Below are positions 25,647 through 35,215 of a DNA stretch of 64,000 bases, one piece after another. The position numbers were made by a program, and so were the translations under genes. The notes under the pieces are model-generated. The model made no database searches. It worked only from the letters and a program-made list of their open reading frames with translations, and was not told the origin of the DNA. Within the stretch, counting starts at the first letter, position 1; each line of letters begins with the position of its first letter. Source of the stretch: Gammaproteobacteria bacterium (GTDB taxonomy: Bacteria > Pseudomonadota > Gammaproteobacteria > DSM-16500); assembly GCA_019634835.1 (NCBI GenBank), contig JAHCAO010000001.1:392326-456325 (forward strand), written 5' to 3'.

Positions 25647-27571
25647 ATGGCCTCAGCTAAATTGCCTTTTTGTTCTAACCATGTTTTGCGATCGGAAGCG
25701 CGCTTTTTTGCTAATAACATATCGAGCATTTCATCGGCGTTATCTTTGTCTTTTAATGTCAGCTGCATTAAGCGCCGCGTATCAGGGTCCATGGTGGTTT
25801 CGCGTAATTGCATAGGATTCATTTCACCTAGCCCTTTAAAGCGGATCACATTGACCTTGGGTTTCTTCTCTTTAAATTCCGCGCTAATACGATCAAGAAT
25901 TCCCTGTTTTTCCGCTTCATCCAAGGCATAGTAAACTTCTTTACCCTGATCAACACGGAATAACGGCGGCATGGCAATATAAATGTGTCCAGCACTGACT
26001 AACGCACGAAAATGTTTGACAAACAAGGCACATAACAAGGTAGCGATATGATTTCCGTCTGAATCTGCATCTGCAAGAATACAAATTTTGCCATAGCGTA
26101 ATCCTGATAAATCACTGGAGCCGGGGTCAACACCAATCGCAACCGAGATATCATGAATTTCTTGAGAGGACAGGACTGTACTCGAATCTACTTCCCAGGT
26201 ATTAAGAATTTTCCCTCGCAATGGCATCACTGCTTGAAATTCACGGTTACGGGCTTGCTTGGCAGATCCGCCGGCAGAGTCACCTTCGACTAAGAACAAT
26301 TCACTGCGTTTAACATCTTGTAAGGTACAGTCGATTAATTTTCCAGGTAATGCCGGGCCGGCCGTAACTTTTTTGCGTGCAACAGTTTGTGCCGCTTTCA
26401 AGCGTTTTTGCGCATTGGTGATTGCGAGATTCGCTAGTATTTCACCGATGGCAACATGTTGATTTAACCATAAACTAAATGCATCTTTCACTACACCAGA
26501 GACAAACGTTGAGCACTCACGTGAAGATAAACGTTCTTTTGTCTGTCCAGCAAATTGTGGTTCATGCATTTTCACAGAGACAATGTGAGCACATTGCTCC
26601 CAAAGATCATCAGCAATGAGTTTGATTCCACGTGGTAACAGATTACGGAATTCACAAAATTCACGTAATGCATCTGACAACCCAGTCCTAAAGCCTGAAA
26701 CATGTGTGCCACCTAGTGGGGTGGGAATTAAATTCACATAACTTTCTGCAGCTAAATTACCGCCTTCTGGTAACCATACTACTGCCCAATCTACCGCTTC
26801 TCGTTCGCTGGCAAAGGATCCTAAAAAAGGCTCATCTGGAATTCGTTCTGCGTTCCCAATGGTTTCTTGAAGATAATGGCTGAGTCCATTTTCATAATAC
26901 CATTCCTCTGTTTCATTGGCTGCAGTATCAGTATAGGTCACATGTAAACCAGGACAAAGCACAGCTTTGGCACGTAATGTATGTTTTAATTTATTAATTG
27001 AAAAACGTACAGAATCGAAATATTTTTCCTCTGGCCAAAACCGAACGCTGGTTCCTGACTCGCCTCTATTTGCTTTGCCTATGTTGAGTAAATTAGATGT
27101 TTTATCACCATGCGCGAATTTCATGGAATAAATAGTGCCATTGCGTTTTATGGTGACCTCTAATTTTTTGGATAATGCATTCACAACCGACACACCAACA
27201 CCATGCAGGCCGCCAGAAAAACGATATTGGTTGTTAGAGAATTTTGCGCCGCTATGCAAACGAGTGAGAATGAGTTCTACACCAGAAACTTTTTCCTCAG
27301 GATGAATGTCAACGGGCATGCCGCGACCATCATCTGTGACTTCTAATGAGTTGTCTTTATGCAGGATGACATCAATGCGTTTAGCAAAGCCTTCCAATGC
27401 TTCATCAACACTATTATCAATGACTTCATGTGCGAGATGATTGGGATTCGTGGTATCTGTATACATGCCTGGTCTGCGGCGAACAGGTTCCAGACCGCTC
27501 AACACTTCAATTGCTTCAGCCGTATAAGCGGGTTTTGCTTTTGAAGGTTTAGATGTTATTTTATCTGCCAT
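25643..27571 (-). CDS. parE: DNA topoisomerase IV subunit B
   Basis: GHKL ATPase motifs are visible: [38 protein letters not shown]. They are followed by the transducer and the TOPRIM motif [17 protein letters not shown] with PLRGKILN, and DADSDGNHI. The open frame extends upstream to 27607, with ATGs at 27607, 27586 and 27571, none with a good ribosome-binding site. I give 27571, which minimises overlap with nudF; the true start may be any of the three. The length is about 642 residues. It supplies the ATPase and metal-binding part of topoisomerase IV. Confidence 0.93.
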   Translation of the reverse strand: MADKITSKPSKAKPAYTAEAIEVLSGLEPVRRRPGMYTDTTNPNHLAHEVIDNSVDEALEGFAKRIDVILHKDNSLEVTDDGRGMPVDIHPEEKVSGVELILTRLHSGAKFSNNQYRFSGGLHGVGVSVVNALSKKLEVTIKRNGTIYSMKFAHGDKTSNLLNIGKANRGESGTSVRFWPEEKYFDSVRFSINKLKHTLRAKAVLCPGLHVTYTDTAANETEEWYYENGLSHYLQETIGNAERIPDEPFLGSFASEREAVDWAVVWLPEGGNLAAESYVNLIPTPLGGTHVSGFRTGLSDALREFCEFRNLLPRGIKLIADDLWEQCAHIVSVKMHEPQFAGQTKERLSSRECSTFVSGVVKDAFSLWLNQHVAIGEILANLAITNAQKRLKAAQTVARKKVTAGPALPGKLIDCTLQDVKRSELFLVEGDSAGGSAKQARNREFQAVMPLRGKILNTWEVDSSTVLSSQEIHDISVAIGVDPGSSDLSGLRYGKICILADADSDGNHIATLLCALFVKHFRALVSAGHIYIAMPPLFRVDQGKEVYYALDEAEKQGILDRISAEFKEKKPKVNVIRFKGLGEMNPMQLRETTMDPDTRRLMQLTLKDKDNADEMLDMLLAKKRASDRKTWLEQKGNLAEAI

Positions 27572-28188
27572 AATTGTTTTAGCCATTCCCGATTTAACTG
27601 TAACCATTGTAAAGAGATGATAGCAGGGCTGGTTTTGATACTGCCTTCTTGTACCAGTATAAACGCTTCTTCTGCTGGTAAAGTAAAGGTACGAATGTCT
27701 TCATTCTCCTCATGCAGCCCGTGGATTCCACCAGCGTTGCTCGCATCAATACGGCCGCAAAAAAGCCATAAGTATTCATTTGAACCGCCAGGGCTGACAA
27801 AATACTCGCAAATGGGATAGAGATCTAGTATTTCACAACCTGCTTCTTCGCTTGCTTCCCGCAGGGCCACTTCCTCAGGTGTTTGTTTTTTGTCAATCAG
27901 GCCAGCAACAACTTCAATCAACCATGGGCTTTGTGGGTTGGCAAAAGCACCAGGACGAAATTGTTCAATGAGGACGACTTGGTCAAGTACGGGATCATAA
28001 GGTAATATTGCAACAGCAGGTTTTCGCTCCATTAATTCACGAACAACAGTAGGACTCCAACCACCATGAAAAAGACGAAACTGTAAATGGTATCGTACTG
28101 TACGGAACACACCGTCATAGAGCACATCACACTTTATGATTTCATAATCATTTTGAGTGAATGAATGTAATATGTTGTTGTTTGGCAT
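27556..28188 (-). CDS. nudF: ADP-ribose pyrophosphatase (Nudix hydrolase)
   Basis: The 210-residue protein matches NudF (ADPRase). It contains the lead-in IEVVAGLID and a Nudix box GLIDKKQTPEEVALREASEE with the catalytic REASEEAG core intact. The position after G-x5, usually Glu, is Gln here. The family hydrolyses ADP-ribose to AMP and ribose-5-phosphate. It overlaps the start of parE and lies downstream of ubiK on the same strand, suggesting one transcript ubiK-nudF-parE-parC. The start ATG at 28188 has no obvious ribosome-binding site. Confidence 0.9.
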   Translation of the reverse strand: MPNNNILHSFTQNDYEIIKCDVLYDGVFRTVRYHLQFRLFHGGWSPTVVRELMERKPAVAILPYDPVLDQVVLIEQFRPGAFANPQSPWLIEVVAGLIDKKQTPEEVALREASEEAGCEILDLYPICEYFVSPGGSNEYLWLFCGRIDASNAGGIHGLHEENEDIRTFTLPAEEAFILVQEGSIKTSPAIISLQWLQLNREWLKQLWQIK

Positions 28189-28226
28189 GATAATGACTTT
28201 GATTAATGTCGCATATAAGCATTTAG

Positions 28227-28490
28227 TTAGCCTGCACGATGCTTGCCTTTTAACTTTTCTTCTAGTGATTTGACATGAGCTTCAAGTTCTTCTAATTTCT
28301 TTCGCGTACGTGCTAATACTTTAGTCTGTATATCGAACTCTTCACGAGTGACTAAATCAAATTTTGCGAAAGTTTTTGTTAGTATGCGATGGCAGTTTTT
28401 CTCGAAATCTTTTTTTAATGTGCTAAGGTGGGACGGAACGGATTCAGTCAATTGGGAGGCTAAGTCTTTAAGAAAATCTGTTTTTGGCAT
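28227..28490 (-). CDS. ubiK: Ubiquinone biosynthesis accessory factor UbiK (YqiC/BMFP family)
   Basis: This 87-residue protein has the family layout: an amphipathic N-terminal half (DFLKDLASQLTESVPSHL, LKKDFEKNCHRIL), a middle segment FDLVTREEFDIQTKVLARTR and a C-terminal coiled coil (KKLEELEAHVKSLEEKL). The family forms trimers and helps UbiJ in aerobic ubiquinone synthesis. The start is supported by AGGTGGA upstream. It is the first gene of a likely ubiK-nudF-parE-parC run. Confidence 0.9.
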   Translation of the reverse strand: MPKTDFLKDLASQLTESVPSHLSTLKKDFEKNCHRILTKTFAKFDLVTREEFDIQTKVLARTRKKLEELEAHVKSLEEKLKGKHRAG

Positions 28491-28717
28491 AGAAACATTC
28501 CACCTGTTATGAGCAAATATCAGCAGTTTTCACTGGACTTTACGCGATCAAACATTATCATAGCTAAATTACGGCTACACGTCACTACGATCGTTTAAGG
28601 ATTTTAAAATAGTTTGATGCGTGTGGCCTATTTCTCCCCTTTTGAAAACTTCACCACTCATGTTCAGTGATAAATAACCATAGGGCTGGCGTGATTAAAG
28701 TATGAGGAGCGAGTTAT

Positions 28718-29134
28718 ATGCTTAGACGTAACACAGATGAAATGATTAATATTTGCGCGAGTATAGCCAAACTTTGCGAGGGCTCAAGTGTTGGTTTTTT
28801 TGGACAACCAAGTAGAGCTGAAATTAATAGAAAGGTTAATTTTCTAAAAATAATTTCCAGTCTACATTTCAGCACACCAGAAGAGGCTTTTGTGAAAATA
28901 TACGATTTTTACTACACTCACCAAAATAAAACAGATCGTTTCATTGTAAATCTTGAAGAAGCCTTAATGAGTTTTGTTAGTGTAGCGCCAGCAGAGTTTG
29001 AAGGAAGTGCAACACGATACGCATCAGACGATGCTACTTCTAAAGAAAAGCTTCATCAAATAGCAGAGCAAATTAAAGAAGATCTGGGTTTCACGAATGA
29101 TGAATCTGATATCCTATTAACTACCATACGGTAA
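28718..29134 (+). CDS. Hypothetical protein, 138 aa
   Basis: I do not recognise this protein. It is predicted to be soluble, mixed helical, with no signal peptide or membrane segment. A GAGGAG ribosome-binding site lies 8 bp before the ATG. The next gene in the same direction, also unknown, starts 61 bp later, and both are flanked by housekeeping operons, so they look like an accessory insertion. Composition is Lys/Glu/Ser rich at the C-terminus (DDATSKEKLHQIAEQIKEDL), as is seen in some secreted effectors, but this is not evidence of secretion by itself. Confidence 0.5.
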   Translation: MLRRNTDEMINICASIAKLCEGSSVGFFGQPSRAEINRKVNFLKIISSLHFSTPEEAFVKIYDFYYTHQNKTDRFIVNLEEALMSFVSVAPAEFEGSATRYASDDATSKEKLHQIAEQIKEDLGFTNDESDILLTTIR

Positions 29135-29195
29135 GCTGCCAGTTATCTGGCGTCTCTGTTTATCTCTATTATTATATCTATGGGGAGTATTAATT

Positions 29196-30152
29196 ATGTC
29201 TTTGCCTAGGATTATACCTTGGTCTAGTGATGTTATTCGAGAACGATTTCAAGCGATGGTCAATAGTATGGTGGATTTTCATGACAGCTTTGGGAAACCA
29301 AAAAATCAGGAAGAGTTTGGAAAAATTAAAGAAGTATGTGAAATAGGATTGAATTTTTTGTTTCATAAAGATATGCCGACGGGTGCTGATCAAGTAGTAG
29401 CATCTTTGTCTACAGGAATTTTTCAAACTGTGCTAATGATAGCTGGGAAAAAGTCTGGCGGCGAAGAGAATGCACAATTTATGCAGAAAATGTTAGCTAT
29501 TTCAAAAGAATTAAATAGTTTTCGTAATGCTTGTGAGCGGGAGATAGCGCAAAAAGAAAGGGAAGAAGCAAAACCTAAAGCGATAATTGGGAAAAAATCT
29601 GCTGATGAAGATAATGCACAATTTAAGCAGAAAATGTTAGCTATTTCAAAAGAATTAAATAGTTTGCATAATGCTTGGGATCGGGAGATAGAGCAGAAAG
29701 AAAGGGAAGAAACAAAACCTAAAGCGATAGGTGAGGATAGCGTTGTTCCGCTTCGAAGAGCACTGACTCATCTTGATACTAGAGAAGAGTTAGAAGGGAA
29801 AATCAATTCATTGGGTATCGTTCCTGTGCAACCTGTTTCTTGTATTTCTTTTTTTAAACGTGTGATTAGCCATCATCCTAAAACCATGGTGGTGAGTGGA
29901 TTATCAGGCATAATGGCAATGAGTCATATTGGCTTCAGCGTATTAGGCCATTACCTTGGTAACACACTGGATACACTGTTGCATGCAGATGAGACAGGCA
30001 TAGATCACCAGACTGCTCTCTCGTTGGTTTTTGTACTGGTATCAGGTGTGTTGGCTGCTACTGCTGTTTCAAGAACTTGTGTTAAAACTTGCGCTAGTCG
30101 TGATAGCCAATCTGAGGCAAGTGAGTATACCAGGTTAGTGGCAACAGTATAA
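29196..30152 (+). CDS. Hypothetical protein with tandem 48-residue duplication and two C-terminal membrane segments
   Basis: The 318-residue protein has no recognised domain. Two near-identical blocks of 48 residues (about 82-129 and 130-177) each contain AQF.QKMLAISKELNS and REI.QKEREE.KPKAI. The matching DNA (29441-29585 and 29586-29729) is also nearly identical, so the duplication is recent. The blocks are charged and probably coiled coil. Two hydrophobic segments follow near the C-terminus (about 228-252 and 275-295), the second ending in a Cys-rich tail. A GGGGAG ribosome-binding site precedes the ATG. A coiled-coil plus hairpin membrane anchor is common among Legionellales effectors. 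That role is inference. Confidence 0.55.
   Translation: MSLPRIIPWSSDVIRERFQAMVNSMVDFHDSFGKPKNQEEFGKIKEVCEIGLNFLFHKDMPTGADQVVASLSTGIFQTVLMIAGKKSGGEENAQFMQKMLAISKELNSFRNACEREIAQKEREEAKPKAIIGKKSADEDNAQFKQKMLAISKELNSLHNAWDREIEQKEREETKPKAIGEDSVVPLRRALTHLDTREELEGKINSLGIVPVQPVSCISFFKRVISHHPKTMVVSGLSGIMAMSHIGFSVLGHYLGNTLDTLLHADETGIDHQTALSLVFVLVSGVLAATAVSRTCVKTCASRDSQSEASEYTRLVATV
29441..29729 (+). repeat. Tandem duplication within the coding sequence (two 144-bp units)
   Basis: Two head-to-tail copies of about 144 bp differ at only a modest number of positions. Both contain GCAGAAAATGTTAGCTATTT followed by CAAAAGAATTAAATAG. The frame is kept because 144 is divisible by three. Confidence 0.85.
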
Positions 30153-30173
30153 TCATCGAGGGGTGCATGAGGC

Positions 30174-30220
30174 GTTTTTTGTAGCAAGAGATAGAGGGTA
30201 TTTTGTATGAACCATTCACT
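30174..30220 (+). repeat. Repeat family B unit
   Basis: This unit starts GTTTTTTGTAGCAAGAGATA and ends GTATTTTGTATGAACCATTC (plus ACT). The 23-bp end (30198-30220) is identical to 56993-57015 upstream of the RhuM remnant. Related units lie at 5234 and 6937. It sits just before hemC. Confidence 0.7.
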
Positions 30221-30250
30221 AAGTGTTGGTCATTTTGCATGAGATAAAAA

Positions 30251-31192
30251 ATGGATATTGAGATCGATATGACTAAACGTCGCATTATCATAGCAACTCG
30301 TGAAAGTCCGCTGGCATTGGCCCAGGCAGAATCGATTAAAACGTTACTACTTACTTATCATCCACATCTCTCTGTTGAATTATTAGGCATTACCACACAA
30401 GCAGATAAGCACTTAGAGATTGCGTTGACTGAGATCGGTGGAAAAGGGCTGTTTATCAAAGAATTAGAAGAAGCTCTGCTGGATGGGCGTGCTGATGTTG
30501 CGGTGCATTCCATGAAAGATGTACCCATGGAATTGCCGCCAGGGTTGGTTTTGCCTGTGATAGGTAAGCGTGAGGAACCACGTGATGTGTTTGTATCGAA
30601 TCAATATGTGTCACTTGCGCAAATGCCAAGCGGTGCATCAGTTGGTACCTCTAGCTTGCGCCGGCAAACACAATTACAGGCTATACGCCAAGATCTCGAC
30701 TTTCTTCTGCTTCGTGGCAATATTAATACGCGTCTTAGCCGGCTAGATAAAAATGACTTTGATGCGATTATTTTAGCTGCGGCTGGATTAAAGCGCATGA
30801 ATTTGGAATCGCGTATATGTGATTATCTTTCGATGGAACAATCACTTCCTTCTGCAGGTCAAGGAGCATTAGGAATAGAGTGCCGCGAAGAAGATGAAAA
30901 GGTACTGACGTTAATCGCACCGTTGAACGATAATATCACTCATGCTTGTGTCAGTGCGGAACGTGCTTTGTGCCGGCGTTTAGGTGGCGGCTGCAAAGTG
31001 CCAGTCGCTGCGTATGCGGAGATTCATCATCGTGTGTTAAGTTTGCGAGGATTAGTGGCTAATCATAATGGCACAAAAATATTACGTGCCGCATTGGCTG
31101 GGGATCCTTGTCATGCTGAAAGTATTGGGATGAGAGTGGCGGAGGAATTATTACAGCAAGGTGCAGAAAAGATTTTGCAAGCGTTTCAATAG
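30251..31192 (+). CDS. hemC: Hydroxymethylbilane synthase (porphobilinogen deaminase)
   Basis: The 313-residue protein contains IATRESPLALAQAE, GGKGLFIKELEEAL, the substrate-binding VHSMKDVP, GTSSLRRQ, LRGNINTRLSRL and the cofactor Cys in GGGCKVPVA. It links four porphobilinogens into hydroxymethylbilane in haem synthesis. An ATG at 30269 (MTKRRIIIATRES) is an alternative start and matches the usual beginning of the family. In many gammaproteobacteria hemC is directly followed by hemD. Here a VirK-like gene and a repeat lie between them. Confidence 0.96.
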   Translation: MDIEIDMTKRRIIIATRESPLALAQAESIKTLLLTYHPHLSVELLGITTQADKHLEIALTEIGGKGLFIKELEEALLDGRADVAVHSMKDVPMELPPGLVLPVIGKREEPRDVFVSNQYVSLAQMPSGASVGTSSLRRQTQLQAIRQDLDFLLLRGNINTRLSRLDKNDFDAIILAAAGLKRMNLESRICDYLSMEQSLPSAGQGALGIECREEDEKVLTLIAPLNDNITHACVSAERALCRRLGGGCKVPVAAYAEIHHRVLSLRGLVANHNGTKILRAALAGDPCHAESIGMRVAEELLQQGAEKILQAFQ

Positions 31193-31254
31193 AGGCATCG
31201 TAGGTTAATTCCAGAACCAATCCTCCTAATATATTAATTACTAGATGTGCAACG

Positions 31255-31310
31255 TATATACCTGTAGCGTTTTAATTTTAATGTCCTGTTGACTTGGATT
31301 CTGCCAGTAA
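31255..31310. repeat. Repeat family A, left half only
   Basis: TATATACCTGTAGCGTTTTA followed by ATTTTAATGTCCTGTTGACTT and GGATTCTGCCAGTAAT matches the left arm and loop of the palindromic repeat at 3079-3168. The right arm is missing. Confidence 0.65.
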
Positions 31311-31426
31311 TGTTTCAAAGTTGATAATGATTGATTATTTGATACTATGAGTGTTTCTCTTAGCATACTTGCTAGGGTTATCAAAAACTCCTGTTGCCTC
31401 TGGAATGAACTTAATAAGGATTTAAC

Positions 31427-31873
31427 ATGTTTAAAAAATATATCGCGATCAGTACGTTATTCATCAGTTTTCCAATGTATGCTGCAGAATTGACTACGTA
31501 TAAAGCTATTGAACAATCTCTTACTGAAGGTAATTTAATCACGATGGTGATGAGATATAACGCATGTGAAGTTAATAATCCTAATCCATTTATTATTAAA
31601 GTAGGATCTGCTGTTTTTAAACCACAAGTAGTATTATTAAGCGATGATGGTTATCTTGCTGCTGAAGGTACTTGGTTTACAACTGGATTTCAAAATGGTG
31701 CTGGTAATGGTATAAACCAACATTACAAAATTATTTTAAATAACCAAAATCAATTGAAGGTAACGTTGGAATTTTTTAATGCGGATACAGGTAAAAGAAG
31801 TGACATAAAAAATGTTGACGTAAATTGCGAATTAGGGAAGGGTATTAAAGTATATGGGCACAAGGAAGGATAA
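31427..31873 (+). CDS. VirK-like secreted protein
   Basis: The 148-residue protein has a signal peptide (YIAISTLFISFPMYA) and a mature part with the VirK pattern: TTYKAIEQSLTEGNLITMVMRYNACEV at the start (the y-x-x-l-x-x-a-L-x-x-G...v-x-x-C signature), and a C-terminal NVDVNCELGKGIKVYG that matches the closing C-x-L-G-x-G segment. Two Cys are likely disulfide-bonded. VirK-family proteins are exported proteins of unknown biochemical function linked to virulence in plant and animal pathogens. It interrupts the hemC-hemD pair and has its own AAGGA ribosome-binding site. Confidence 0.6.
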   Translation: MFKKYIAISTLFISFPMYAAELTTYKAIEQSLTEGNLITMVMRYNACEVNNPNPFIIKVGSAVFKPQVVLLSDDGYLAAEGTWFTTGFQNGAGNGINQHYKIILNNQNQLKVTLEFFNADTGKRSDIKNVDVNCELGKGIKVYGHKEG

Positions 31874-31892
31874 TCATATATAGAAAAGTGCA

Positions 31893-32115
31893 TGTTCGGT
31901 TAGCTCATTAAAAATGCTAGATAGCTGTTGTCTGGATATCGCGGACAAGCTGCGGTACGGCAGCGTAGTGGGTAAGCCTGCGCTGGCTTAGTGAGCGAGT
32001 TGTGGCAAGAGGATTGATCTCACAAACGTCGTCCCTTTGCGAAGGTTGCCAACTTGGGTTGAAAGTAACACTGAACTGGCGCGGCCGCAGACAAGAGGAT
32101 CCAGTCACGAAAGAG
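31893..32115. repeat. Repeat element family L, degraded copy 3
   Basis: The left end GTTCGGTTAGCTCATTAAAA resembles the L-family TIR. The interior has TATCGCGGACAAGCTGCGGT (hairpin), CAGCGTAGTGGGTAAGCCTG and GCGCGGCCGCAGACAAGAGG, all matching copy 2 read on the minus strand. A right-hand TIR is not evident, so this copy is truncated. It accounts for most of the 316-bp gap before hemD. Confidence 0.7.
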
Positions 32116-32189
32116 TTAGTAGAAATTCAGAGGTTGTTGCTGATCTTACGTGTTCTATTTAGTTGATTGCAGTAAGATGAATCCTAATT

Positions 32190-32966
32190 ATGAATAATTT
32201 ATGCGGCCTTCATATTTTAGTCACACGTCCAGCGCCACAAGGACTAGAGCTTTGTCAGCTTATTACTGCGCATGGCGGGCATGCAATTAACTTTCCAACC
32301 ATTGCTTTTGCTCCACCGCCTGACCCGGTAGCTTTTCAAAAAACAGTTAACGTGTTAGGTGAACAAGAATGGTTAATTTTTATTAGCCCTCAAGCTGTCT
32401 ATTCTAGCGTGCTTCACATTCGTAAGGCTTGGCCGATTTTTCCATATTGGGTGAAATTTGCTGCGGTGGGTGCAGGGACGGCGAAAGCGCTGCATGAAGC
32501 AGGCTATGATGTTAGTGTGCATCCGTTGACGGAGTGGAATAGTGAGGGATTATTGGATTTACCAGAATTTCAACCTATAACGATAGCGGAAAAGAAAATC
32601 GCTATTATTCGAGGAGTGGGTGGGCGTGAATGGCTGGATAAAGTATTAGCAGAACGAGGAGCGCATGTTTTACCTGTGATAGCTTATGAACGTACACTGC
32701 CTCAAGTGGATGTAAATGAGTGTGCCGCTTCGTTTGTTGATCACAAAATTGATGTAATAGTATGCGCCTCTAATGATGGTATACGTAATTTGAAACTATT
32801 GCTGGGAGAAAGAATTTGGCCGCTCATATCAGTGATTCCTTTAGTGGTGTTAAGTCAGCGGATGAAAATGCTTGCGCAGGATTTAGGTTTTCAGAGAATA
32901 TGGGTGACACGTAATGCTAGTCAAATAGCCATATTAGAAGCCATGGTGGAAAATAGGACTGAATGA
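32190..32966 (+). CDS. hemD: Uroporphyrinogen-III synthase
   Basis: The 258-residue protein has the loosely conserved HemD fold: LHILVTRPAPQGLELCQLI at the start, INFPTIAF, FISPQAVYS, AVGAGTAKAL, IIRGVGGREWL and VIAYERTLP. It cyclises hydroxymethylbilane with inversion of ring D. Its stop overlaps the start of hemX by 4 bp, so they are translationally coupled. Confidence 0.9.
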   Translation: MNNLCGLHILVTRPAPQGLELCQLITAHGGHAINFPTIAFAPPPDPVAFQKTVNVLGEQEWLIFISPQAVYSSVLHIRKAWPIFPYWVKFAAVGAGTAKALHEAGYDVSVHPLTEWNSEGLLDLPEFQPITIAEKKIAIIRGVGGREWLDKVLAERGAHVLPVIAYERTLPQVDVNECAASFVDHKIDVIVCASNDGIRNLKLLLGERIWPLISVIPLVVLSQRMKMLAQDLGFQRIWVTRNASQIAILEAMVENRTE

Positions 32967-34006
32967 TGACAGATCAGAAGACCATTGAAGAAAATCAACC
33001 CGACAATCAACCAAAAACACGTTTTATCAATTGGGCCAGTGTGGGAATTTTCTTTTCTATGTTGGCATTGATTATTTTTGTACTTGCGTTTGGGTATGGT
33101 TATTTCGGATTATCAAGGGTGAATGTCAAATTAGCAGCAATGGTGTCTGATTTGCAATCCAGCGTAGTGAGTCATCAGAATGATGTGGCGGCGTTGAAAA
33201 AATCAGTGAGTGAAATGCAGTCGATCTTGCAAAAAGCGCAAGAATTTTCAGCTAGACAGGAACAAATTATTTCTGAGTGGAATGTTGCACAAAAAGGTAA
33301 TTTAAATCAATGGCAAGTTGCCGAAGCGCAATATCTTACTAAAATGGCAGATGATTATCTGCAATTCTCATATAATACGAATACGGCTGTCATGTTGCTG
33401 CAACAAGCAGATAAGACATTGCAAGATATTCAAGAACCTAGGCTGCTGGAGATACGCAAATCGTTGGCAATAGATTTAGCAAATTTACAAGCGTTGCCGC
33501 AAGTGGATGTGACGTCATTGTATTTAAGGCTGAATGCCATTAACGATCAAGTGGATCAACTCTCTTTGCCTGTTAATCCTCTTCATGCCAATAATCAGCA
33601 GGATGCGCCAATAACAGTGCCTAGCGGATTACCTTGGTGGAAGGCTGGATTGGAATATACTTGGCAAGGATTGAGTAGAGTGGTTGTTGTGCGTAAGAAT
33701 GGTGCAGCTGCTTTACCTTTGGTCTTGCCGGAAGAAAAAATATTTTTATATCAAAATTTACATGCACAAATAGAAAATGCTATGTGGAGTGTGCTGCATC
33801 GTAATCCGGAAGTCTATCAAGCAAGCTTGTCCCGCGCAGCACGATGGGTAAAACAATACTTTGATCAAGAGGTGCCAGCAACAAAAGCGATGCTGCAAAA
33901 TATTGAAGAGTTAAAAAAGATTAATATACAGCCGCCCACTATTCATTTTTCAAATACACTACAACTTTTCAATCATTATTTTGTACAAACGAAGCAGGGG
34001 CAATAG
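32963..34006 (+). CDS. hemX: HemX family membrane protein (uroporphyrinogen-III C-methyltransferase-like)
   Basis: The 347-residue protein has a short cytoplasmic start, one N-terminal membrane segment (about residues 27-50, VGIFFSMLALIIFVLAFGYGYF) and a coiled-coil region (AALKKSVSEMQSILQKAQEF), followed by the HemX domain with WQVAEAQYLTKMADDYLQF. The name is historical and methyltransferase activity is doubtful. The gene is consistently linked to hemD and hemY in gammaproteobacteria, as here. Confidence 0.88.
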   Translation: MMTDQKTIEENQPDNQPKTRFINWASVGIFFSMLALIIFVLAFGYGYFGLSRVNVKLAAMVSDLQSSVVSHQNDVAALKKSVSEMQSILQKAQEFSARQEQIISEWNVAQKGNLNQWQVAEAQYLTKMADDYLQFSYNTNTAVMLLQQADKTLQDIQEPRLLEIRKSLAIDLANLQALPQVDVTSLYLRLNAINDQVDQLSLPVNPLHANNQQDAPITVPSGLPWWKAGLEYTWQGLSRVVVVRKNGAAALPLVLPEEKIFLYQNLHAQIENAMWSVLHRNPEVYQASLSRAARWVKQYFDQEVPATKAMLQNIEELKKINIQPPTIHFSNTLQLFNHYFVQTKQGQ

Positions 34007-34015
34007 GAGGCTCTC

Positions 34016-35215
34016 ATGCGACGGTCAATGGTCTTTCTATTGTTTCTTGTGGCCTCAGTGTGGTTTGGTGTAGAGGTGATTCGCCATCCTGGTTATCTTT
34101 TACTTGTTTATCAGCCGTGGATGGTGCAAATGCCAATTTGGTTTGCATTATTAAGTTTGTTTGTTTTTTTTGTATTATTCTATTTGATTATCGATTTTGT
34201 TGGTCAAGTGGAATTCTTATGGTTTCGCTTTAAAAATTGGCTGTATATCCGGCGCGAGCATCGATCATATAGCAAAACACAACAAGGGTTATCTGCTTTG
34301 ATTGAGGGTCGTTGGAAGAAAGCAGAGCGTTTGCTTCTGGCTGGTGTAAACCAGTCATTTGAACCATTAATCAATTACCTATCCGCAGCGCAAGCGGCGC
34401 ACGAACAAAGCGCCTATGATAGGCGCGATCACTACATTCAAAAAGCGTATCAAGTGGCACCTAATGCAGATCTTGCCATTGGCTTGACGCAGGCAAAATT
34501 GGAGATGAAGCAAGATCAGTTGGAGCAAGCAACTGCCACCTTAAATCATTTACGCCAGGTTTCGCCGCGTCATCCGCGAGTTTTGAAGCTTCTGGAGAAG
34601 GTATATGTTCGCTTAGCGGATTGGAAGAATTTGCAATCTATCTTGCCGGATATGCGCAGAGCAAAAATTTTAACGAGTGAGGAATATGTTCTTTTCGAAA
34701 AAAATATTTATTGTGAAATATTCCGTGTTTCATCGAATAAGCGCTTAAGTGATATCAGGCTAATTTGGGCAGAGATACCACGGTATTTAAAGAAAAATCC
34801 TGATGTGGTTTGCGCTTATGTGACGCAATTATTTCGTCATGAGCTTGTCACTGGAACAGATACCACAAAAGAGATAGAAGGATTAATCCGTAAAATACTG
34901 AAGCATCATTGGCAGCCTGATTTAGTAAAAATTTATGGATCATTACAATTTGCAAATTTAAATCGTCAATTAGTTATTGTTGGCGAGTGGTTAAAAATGT
35001 ATGGTCAACGTCCTGAAATATTATTGACGCTTGGTAAATTATGTGTCCGTGCGCAGTTGTGGGGAAAAGCCAAAGATTATTTTGGAAAGTGTTTAGCGCA
35101 AGGCGCCAATGCAGAAGCATCATTGGAATATGGCAGATTGCTAGAACGATTAGGTGAGTCTAATGAGGCATTGCAAAAGTACCGAGAGGGATTGCTCCAA
35201 CTGTCAGGACCCTAA
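34016..35215 (+). CDS. hemY: HemY family protein (inner-membrane TPR protein)
   Basis: The 399-residue protein starts with two membrane segments (about 5-25 and 40-65) and a basic loop, then TPR-like helices (GRWKKAERLLLAGV, ARLGEAN-type repeats such as LLERLGESNEALQKY near the C-terminus). This is the HemY-N/TPR protein that follows hemX in the same operon in Enterobacteria and relatives, not protoporphyrinogen oxidase. A stretch around AEIPRYLKKNPDVVCAY matches the family. GGAGG lies upstream of the ATG. Confidence 0.88.
   Translation: MRRSMVFLLFLVASVWFGVEVIRHPGYLLLVYQPWMVQMPIWFALLSLFVFFVLFYLIIDFVGQVEFLWFRFKNWLYIRREHRSYSKTQQGLSALIEGRWKKAERLLLAGVNQSFEPLINYLSAAQAAHEQSAYDRRDHYIQKAYQVAPNADLAIGLTQAKLEMKQDQLEQATATLNHLRQVSPRHPRVLKLLEKVYVRLADWKNLQSILPDMRRAKILTSEEYVLFEKNIYCEIFRVSSNKRLSDIRLIWAEIPRYLKKNPDVVCAYVTQLFRHELVTGTDTTKEIEGLIRKILKHHWQPDLVKIYGSLQFANLNRQLVIVGEWLKMYGQRPEILLTLGKLCVRAQLWGKAKDYFGKCLAQGANAEASLEYGRLLERLGESNEALQKYREGLLQLSGP

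Noticed and set aside
31917..32108. 63-codon minus-strand ORF before hemD
   Set aside because: It is contained in the degraded family L element and not conserved in the other copies.
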